From Clostridia bacterium (GTDB lineage: Bacteria; Bacillota_A; Clostridia; Christensenellales; UBA1242), in NCBI GenBank assembly GCA_028701635.1, contig JAQVQJ010000050.1, positions 1 to 8,598 on the forward strand: 8,598 nucleotides of DNA, read 5' to 3'. The position numbers were made by a program, and so were the translations under genes. A model generated the notes under the pieces. The model was not told the DNA's origin, searched no databases, and was given only the letters and a program-made list of their open reading frames with translations. Below are positions 5,765 through 8,598 of this stretch, one piece after another; within the stretch, counting starts at the first letter, position 1; each line of letters starts with the position of its first letter.

Positions 5765-7858
5765 AGGGGAAATGTTAACCTTAAAATCATAGTCCATACC
5801 AACTGGGTCGGTTGGTCTCTTTACAATATCAAAAATAATTTCATAGAAAGAAGACTGTATTTTGTTTTCATCTAAAACAGTTAAACCACCATATCCGTTT
5901 TGCGAATCTATAACTTTATAATATTTCGAAGCTTCTTGTGCTGAATCGATCATTTCTTGCGTAATTTCTTCACTTAAATTTGTCACACTCCAACCTAAAT
6001 TATACTCATATCCACCTGTATTTAATTTTTCAATAGCAGTTTGGTCTGTTAATGGCGGGATAATAAATGTTCTATAACCATCACTAGACATACCTCTTGA
6101 ACTATCTGGTGCTAAAACTTCATCAAAACCAATCTCAAAATCAGATTGGTAACCATTGCAAAGTTCATAAGGATCATAAATTAATGTGTTTGTTGCAAAA
6201 CTTGCAGTTGTAGAGTAAAAATTGTCAAACATTAATCCCGTGCTAGTACTTTCATCATAATTATAATATCTAACAGTAATATTTATTTCTAAATTCTCAT
6301 CATATGCTAAAATATTAAAAGCCATTCCTGCCTCAATATCAAATACTTTGTCTGTATTTAACATCATTAAAATTGACTGATATTCTGCTTTAGGGCTATC
6401 ATTAAAAGTATATGTACTTTGAGTTTCTGAATCTTCAAAAAAATCTTCACCCACAAAATCTCTTAAGAAAGTTGCTGGAGTTGAAGTAAAATTTCCTTTC
6501 AATATTTGAGTGAAATCGCCTTGTTCTGCCTGCAAATTTACTTTTACATAATCATAACTAACATTTACATTCGTTTCATCAGTTAATGTTATTTCTCTCG
6601 TATATTCAAACTCTGATTGTCCGCCATAAGTCTGTGCGTAAATTATGCTAGCAACTCTATCTATATAATTTCTGTAATTGTAATATTCCTTGAAAGAATA
6701 TGTTGTATCCTCTTCCGTTACAGTCTTTCCGTTATAAACAAGATAATTATAATGATTATCATCTTCAGGATCAAAATCAGTATAAATAACATCTCCCGTC
6801 TGTAACCCATCAACATATTCATTAAAAATAGCATCAGTTTCCACAATTTCTTCTAACCCTAAAATCTCCTTAAATTGATTTTTTGTTTGATTATTTATCG
6901 CTTCAAAATATAGAGTATTTGTTGCCAAAGGGCCATAATTTTCATAATCGAATTGAACTAAATCTGTCCCGATTACCTCATCTAAAATATAGTCAATCAT
7001 TCTATCGGCGTTATCTTTAGTAAACCCAAGATATTTTGTTTTTTCAAGATAATCCGTTTGTAATTTAGTGATATATGTCTTTAACTGTGTTGAAAATAAA
7101 TCATCTTCTTCAAGAACCGCAACCTCATCTTCATTTGCAATTAATTTTCCAACAATTGAGCTATTTGAGCTGGACACAACCTTGGCAACTAACCCCGCTT
7201 GTGTATCATTTACTAAATCAGCAGTTGTTGCTGGAGCAAATTTTGTTAATTGGTTATATCCTAACAAGATTTCGTACATAACAATTTTAAGAGATAGAAG
7301 ATACATGTTAGTAAAAGTAGTAGAATATGTATCAGTAAATATTGCTAATCTCAAAGTATCTTTCCAAGTTTGATATAATAAATCTTCACCGGGATCTAAA
7401 ATATCATCATTAAATGTTTCTGGATCATTATCTATGTCTTGACTAAAGGTCCATTTCCAAATATGTTCTGTAATAGATATTAATTCAGCCATATTATCAG
7501 TAGAATCTTGGACTACCAACATTCTTATAGAGTCTGGGAACCAATTTGGCTCTGTCACCGCATCATTATTTGCGTTTCCATAAAAATATGCCAATCCATA
7601 ATTTCCTAGATTTTTAACACCTAACACATTTAAAAAAAAGTCATTTTCTAATTTTTCAAGCACAGGATCATATCCCTGTAAACTGTTAGAATAAACAACT
7701 TTAAACCCATCAATATACTGTTCGAAAAATGTTTGATTTTCTATTTCATCTTCTATTGAGCAAGCAGAAAATAAAAAACAAGAAAATGAAAAAAACAAAC
7801 AAAGAAGAAAACTTATAATTCTTTTCGTAAATATTTTACTCTTTTGTATATTTTTCAT
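5753..7858 (-). CDS. Predicted large surface lipoprotein, 701 residues, function unknown
   Basis: The N-terminus is a clear lipoprotein signal: basic residues (Lys2-Arg13), a hydrophobic core (about 14-30) and a lipobox-like LFSAC with the likely lipidated cysteine at 33 (Cys27 is a poorer alternative). The mature protein should be anchored on the outer face of the membrane. It is long, acidic and rich in Asp, Asn, Tyr and Thr. A helical-looking N-terminal half (about 40-330) is followed by a region that looks strand-rich (about 340-690), with repeated patterns such as YDYVKVNLQAEQ and LEINITVRYYNYDE. Only one further cysteine is present, in YELCNG. I recognise no enzyme or binding motif. It lies 47 nt downstream of another unrecognised gene on the same strand. 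Unlike its neighbours it has no Shine-Dalgarno sequence before the ATG at 7858, and a TATAAT ends 6 nt before that ATG. It could be a substrate-binding or surface protein; this is not determined. Confidence 0.88.
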   Translation of the reverse strand: MKNIQKSKIFTKRIISFLLCLFFSFSCFLFSACSIEDEIENQTFFEQYIDGFKVVYSNSLQGYDPVLEKLENDFFLNVLGVKNLGNYGLAYFYGNANNDAVTEPNWFPDSIRMLVVQDSTDNMAELISITEHIWKWTFSQDIDNDPETFNDDILDPGEDLLYQTWKDTLRLAIFTDTYSTTFTNMYLLSLKIVMYEILLGYNQLTKFAPATTADLVNDTQAGLVAKVVSSSNSSIVGKLIANEDEVAVLEEDDLFSTQLKTYITKLQTDYLEKTKYLGFTKDNADRMIDYILDEVIGTDLVQFDYENYGPLATNTLYFEAINNQTKNQFKEILGLEEIVETDAIFNEYVDGLQTGDVIYTDFDPEDDNHYNYLVYNGKTVTEEDTTYSFKEYYNYRNYIDRVASIIYAQTYGGQSEFEYTREITLTDETNVNVSYDYVKVNLQAEQGDFTQILKGNFTSTPATFLRDFVGEDFFEDSETQSTYTFNDSPKAEYQSILMMLNTDKVFDIEAGMAFNILAYDENLEINITVRYYNYDESTSTGLMFDNFYSTTASFATNTLIYDPYELCNGYQSDFEIGFDEVLAPDSSRGMSSDGYRTFIIPPLTDQTAIEKLNTGGYEYNLGWSVTNLSEEITQEMIDSAQEASKYYKVIDSQNGYGGLTVLDENKIQSSFYEIIFDIVKRPTDPVGMDYDFKVNISPLIW

Positions 7859-7864
7859 AATTTT

Positions 7865-7893
7865 ATTATAACTAAAAAATTGTGTTTAAGCAA
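7865..7893 (-). promoter_or_regulatory. Possible promoter giving a leaderless lipoprotein transcript
   Basis: On the minus strand TATAAT (7870-7865) is a perfect -10 box, with a weak -35, TTGCTT (7893-7888), at 17-bp spacing. Initiation about 7 nt downstream would fall on or next to the A of the ATG at 7858, so the message would have no leader. This agrees with the missing ribosome binding site, but the site could be a chance match in the AT-rich 47-bp gap. Confidence 0.35.
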
Positions 7894-7905
7894 TAAAAAC
7901 TTGAT

Positions 7906-8598
7906 TTATTGATTTAAATTTTGGTTATTTTCTAATAAATTAATCTCAAACTCTTGATAATCTTCTATTTCTCCTTCAATTTCATAAGTTTTTGATCTGT
8001 TAATTATTGTTTCAATCATGGATTGCATACTACTTGACTCTTGTAAAGTCAAATAAGCACTTACTCTCAAAGCTACAGTTTTATTATTATTAATATTTAC
8101 AAATTTAATCTCTATAGTTTGATTATCAAAGTAACTTGCATTAACTAAGGTCGCGACATCCTCCCAATCCTGTGCTTCATTTGAAATTTCTATACCAGAA
8201 TTACTCAATAATGTTTTGAAGTTGGAATCTGTTACCACACTATTTAAAAAATCATTATATGTGTCATCTGTAATTTGGTTATGAATGTTACCTTTTGCTT
8301 TAACCATTGAAACTAGTCCATCTGCATCTTTAATAGCATTCCATGATTGTTCATAGTTTACGCAATTTTTAAATAAATCAGAATTTAAATCTGCAACTAT
8401 AAATTGATTAGGAGAATCTATAGATGTATTCCCATATCCATAAATCTTCCCATTTTCTTTATTTATTGAAACTATATGAAAATCTTCTCCTAATGATTTA
8501 TGCCCTAAAATATAAATTTCATTGTTATTGAAATTTTCTATTATCTCTTCTTTCAGCTTTTCAACACTCATCTCTCTATATTCGGCTTCTGTGTATTC
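7906..8598 (-). CDS. Hypothetical protein, C-terminal 230 residues, start beyond window edge
   Basis: The stop is at 7906-7908. An ATG at 8569-8571 would give 221 residues. However, the frame stays open for the last 27 nt to the window edge (EYTEAEYRE before that Met), and no Shine-Dalgarno sequence is suitably spaced before the ATG (AGAGAG abuts it). The upstream residues blend smoothly with the helical MSVEKLKEEIIENF, so I treat the gene as 5'-truncated. The visible part is acidic and rich in Asn, Asp and Ser. It seems mixed alpha/beta, with an Asn/Gln-rich end, and has no membrane segment and one cysteine. A secretion signal could lie in the missing N-terminus. It is followed after 47 nt by the lipoprotein gene on the same strand, so the two may be co-transcribed and act together. 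I recognise no family. Confidence 0.8.
   Translation of the reverse strand, partial: EYTEAEYREMSVEKLKEEIIENFNNNEIYILGHKSLGEDFHIVSINKENGKIYGYGNTSIDSPNQFIVADLNSDLFKNCVNYEQSWNAIKDADGLVSMVKAKGNIHNQITDDTYNDFLNSVVTDSNFKTLLSNSGIEISNEAQDWEDVATLVNASYFDNQTIEIKFVNINNNKTVALRVSAYLTLQESSSMQSMIETIINRSKTYEIEGEIEDYQEFEINLLENNQNLNQ

Noticed and set aside
7068..7373. Two overlapping plus-strand frames of 68 and 101 codons
   Set aside because: They are antisense to the long lipoprotein frame, have no ribosome binding site, and overlap each other in different frames.
8569..8571. ATG as the real start of the right-most gene
   Set aside because: The frame is open upstream to the window edge with protein-like residues, and no suitably spaced Shine-Dalgarno sequence precedes the ATG.

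Overview
The window is strongly AT-rich DNA. It looks chromosomal and from a low-GC Gram-positive bacterium (Bacillota), probably an anaerobe of the Clostridia type. The reasons are the hrcA-grpE-dnaK gene order with a CIRCE operator, a DnaK without the ~23-residue insertion typical of Gram-negative DnaK, strong AGGAGG-type ribosome binding sites, consensus TTGACA/TATAAT promoters, and a rubrerythrin, an oxidative-stress protein common in anaerobes. I cannot name a genus.

The first 3.2 kb is a heat-shock operon on the minus strand: hrcA (3066 to 1978, TTG start), grpE (2047 to 1493) and dnaK (1489 running off the left edge). A perfect consensus promoter lies at 3163-3191, directly followed by the CIRCE operator (3131-3161). 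HrcA should repress its own operon there. The genes are tightly packed: hrcA overlaps grpE by 70 nt, and dnaK starts 3 nt after grpE. The oddest feature is GrpE, whose N-terminus carries eight cysteines in CxC/CxxC clusters.

Next, still on the minus strand, come an unrecognised 119-residue protein with its own promoter (3238-3597) and a complete rubrerythrin (3694-4239) with its own terminator. A Fur-like box lies upstream of the rubrerythrin promoter. The 434-bp gap 4240-4673 has no convincing gene and holds the divergent promoter regions. A five-helix membrane protein of unknown function lies alone on the plus strand (4674-5594). After it comes a possible small broken reading frame (5629-5764) that converges on and overlaps the 3' end of the next gene.

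The right third holds two unrecognised minus-strand genes that may form a unit. One is a protein (7906 to beyond 8598) whose reading frame is open to the window edge, so its true start is probably outside. The other is a 701-residue predicted lipoprotein (5753-7858). The lipoprotein gene lacks a visible Shine-Dalgarno sequence and has a TATAAT exactly where a leaderless transcript would need it.

I see no tRNA, rRNA, CRISPR array, transposase or phage gene. No complete novel multi-gene system can be demonstrated. The best leads are the Cys-rich GrpE and the lipoprotein pair.
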